In this document: positions 63,611 through 64,000 of the stretch, one piece after another | Position numbering within the stretch: position 1 is the stretch's first letter | How the letters are laid out: each line of letters starts with the position of its first letter | Source of the DNA: Marinimicrococcus sp033875255 | GTDB lineage: Bacteria; Pseudomonadota; Alphaproteobacteria; Geminicoccales; Geminicoccaceae | Assembly: GCA_033875255.1 (NCBI GenBank) | Contig: JAWZSN010000007.1 | Span: 124,001-188,000 of the forward strand | Direction: 5' to 3' | DNA length: 64,000 bases | The notes under the pieces: generated by a model | Seen by the model: only the letters and a program-made list of their open reading frames with translations | Told to the model about the DNA's origin: nothing | The model's database searches: none | Position numbers and translations under genes: made by a program

Positions 63611-64000
63611 ATGCACGCCGCGAAACCCCTAGTCGAGATCAGCCTGCCCATCATGCCGCCCGAGCGGACAGCCAGCGCCAAGCGCCCCCTGATCGTCCAC
63701 CTGCTGCCCGACCTGGCGCCGTGCGACCTGACGCACGGGCTGGTCGACCTGACCCGTCATCTGCGCGGCGAGGGCTTCGAGGTCATGGTGGCCTCCGCGG
63801 GCGGGCCCCTGGCCCGCGATCTCGCGGGCGCCGGGGCAAGCCATCAGACGCTGCGCGCGGCCGGCGGCGGGCCGCTCGGCTCGTGGCTGGGGGTGCGCCG
63901 GCTGGCGGCCTTGCTGGAGCGGCCCGGCAGCACGGTGGTGCATGTCCACCGCCGCGCCAGCGTGGTGCTGGGTGGCAAGGCGGCCAAGCGGGCCGGTGCG
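63611..64000 (+). CDS. Glycosyltransferase (GT4-like N-terminal domain), 3' truncated by window end
   Basis: The frame is open from the ATG at 63611 (or the in-frame ATG at 63563) to the end of the window: 130 residues without a stop. The first part is a short Pro-rich tail, then KRPLIVHLLPDLAPCDLTHG, VDLTRHLRGEGFEVMVASAGGPLARDLAGAG, and VVHVHRRASVVLGGKAAKRAG. (Quoted in part.) That is the donor-independent N-terminal Rossmann domain of GT4/GT-B enzymes, with the glycine-rich loop and the His-rich strand. It probably works in lipopolysaccharide or exopolysaccharide synthesis. No ribosome binding site clearly decides the start. Confidence 0.8.
   Translation, partial: MHAAKPLVEISLPIMPPERTASAKRPLIVHLLPDLAPCDLTHGLVDLTRHLRGEGFEVMVASAGGPLARDLAGAGASHQTLRAAGGGPLGSWLGVRRLAALLERPGSTVVHVHRRASVVLGGKAAKRAGA

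Overview
The window is high-GC, gene-dense chromosomal DNA of an alphaproteobacterium. The signs are the gene order rpmH-rnpA-yidD-yidC-engB-argB, the tkt/gap/pgk/fba cluster, zapA followed by a 6S-RNA-like spacer and 5-formyl-THF cyclo-ligase, two HWE-type histidine kinases, and two sites matching the alphaproteobacterial general-stress (sigma-EcfG) promoter consensus. A Rhodospirillales/Geminicoccales-type organism fits, but that is inference. No tRNA, rRNA, CRISPR array, phage or transposase gene was seen.

Layout. 1-688: 3' end of a membrane protein gene. 700-2430: visibly A/T-richer stretch with one HEPN-domain gene, probably acquired. 2.5-5.2 kb: a decayed and an intact GFA gene flanking a stress-type DUF2383 gene and a Ca/Na antiporter. 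5.4-8.3 kb: divergent TetR gene and an AhpD-like/NTF2-like/cysteine-hydrolase operon with two palindromic operators. 8.6-12.9 kb: housekeeping operon rpmH to argB with promoter and terminator. 13-15.7 kb: DUF547 protein, sensor kinase, lipoprotein. 15.7-19.3 kb: type I secretion adaptor and ABC transporter. 19.4-22.9 kb: rRNA methyltransferase, gamma-glutamyltransferase, and a stand-alone HisKA domain. 22.9-25.1 kb: ymdB-like phosphodiesterase, formyl-THF ligase, 6S RNA candidate, zapA, coiled-coil protein.

25.3-35.8 kb: central carbon cluster tkt, gap, pgk, hypothetical, fba, thiE-like, interrupted between gap and pgk by a predicted membrane-lipid remodelling cassette (plcP-like phosphoesterase, btaA, btaB) and a zinc alcohol dehydrogenase. 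35.8-42.4 kb: efp, inositol monophosphatase, DapA-like aldolase, cupin, SDR, small secreted protein, SIMPL protein and two alpha/beta hydrolases. 42.5-46.4 kb: a PRC-barrel protein with a long QVxV repeat, a repeat-bearing intergenic region, a single-domain response regulator and a PAS-HWE kinase. 46.6-52.1 kb: glcE-glcF (no glcD here), a substrate-binding protein and a second PAS-HWE kinase. 52.3-55.0 kb: autoregulated TetR, UGT-type glycosyltransferase, class III nucleotide cyclase. 55.0-59.4 kb: RTX protein (possible cargo of the distant type I system), FzlA/GST-like protein, VOC protein, queG, epimerase. 59.4-61.7 kb: compact mer-type operon (merR divergent to merF, GDCCVxC protein, flavin disulfide reductase) with a textbook 19-bp MerR promoter and an apparently leaderless transcript. 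61.8-64 kb: creatininase-family protein, alpha/beta hydrolase, and the start of a glycosyltransferase running off the end.

The most interesting items are the lipid-remodelling cassette inside the glycolytic cluster, the slimmed-down mer operon, the orphan HisKA protein, the EcfG-type promoters, two probable CTG start codons overlapping upstream stops, and the QVxV repeat protein.
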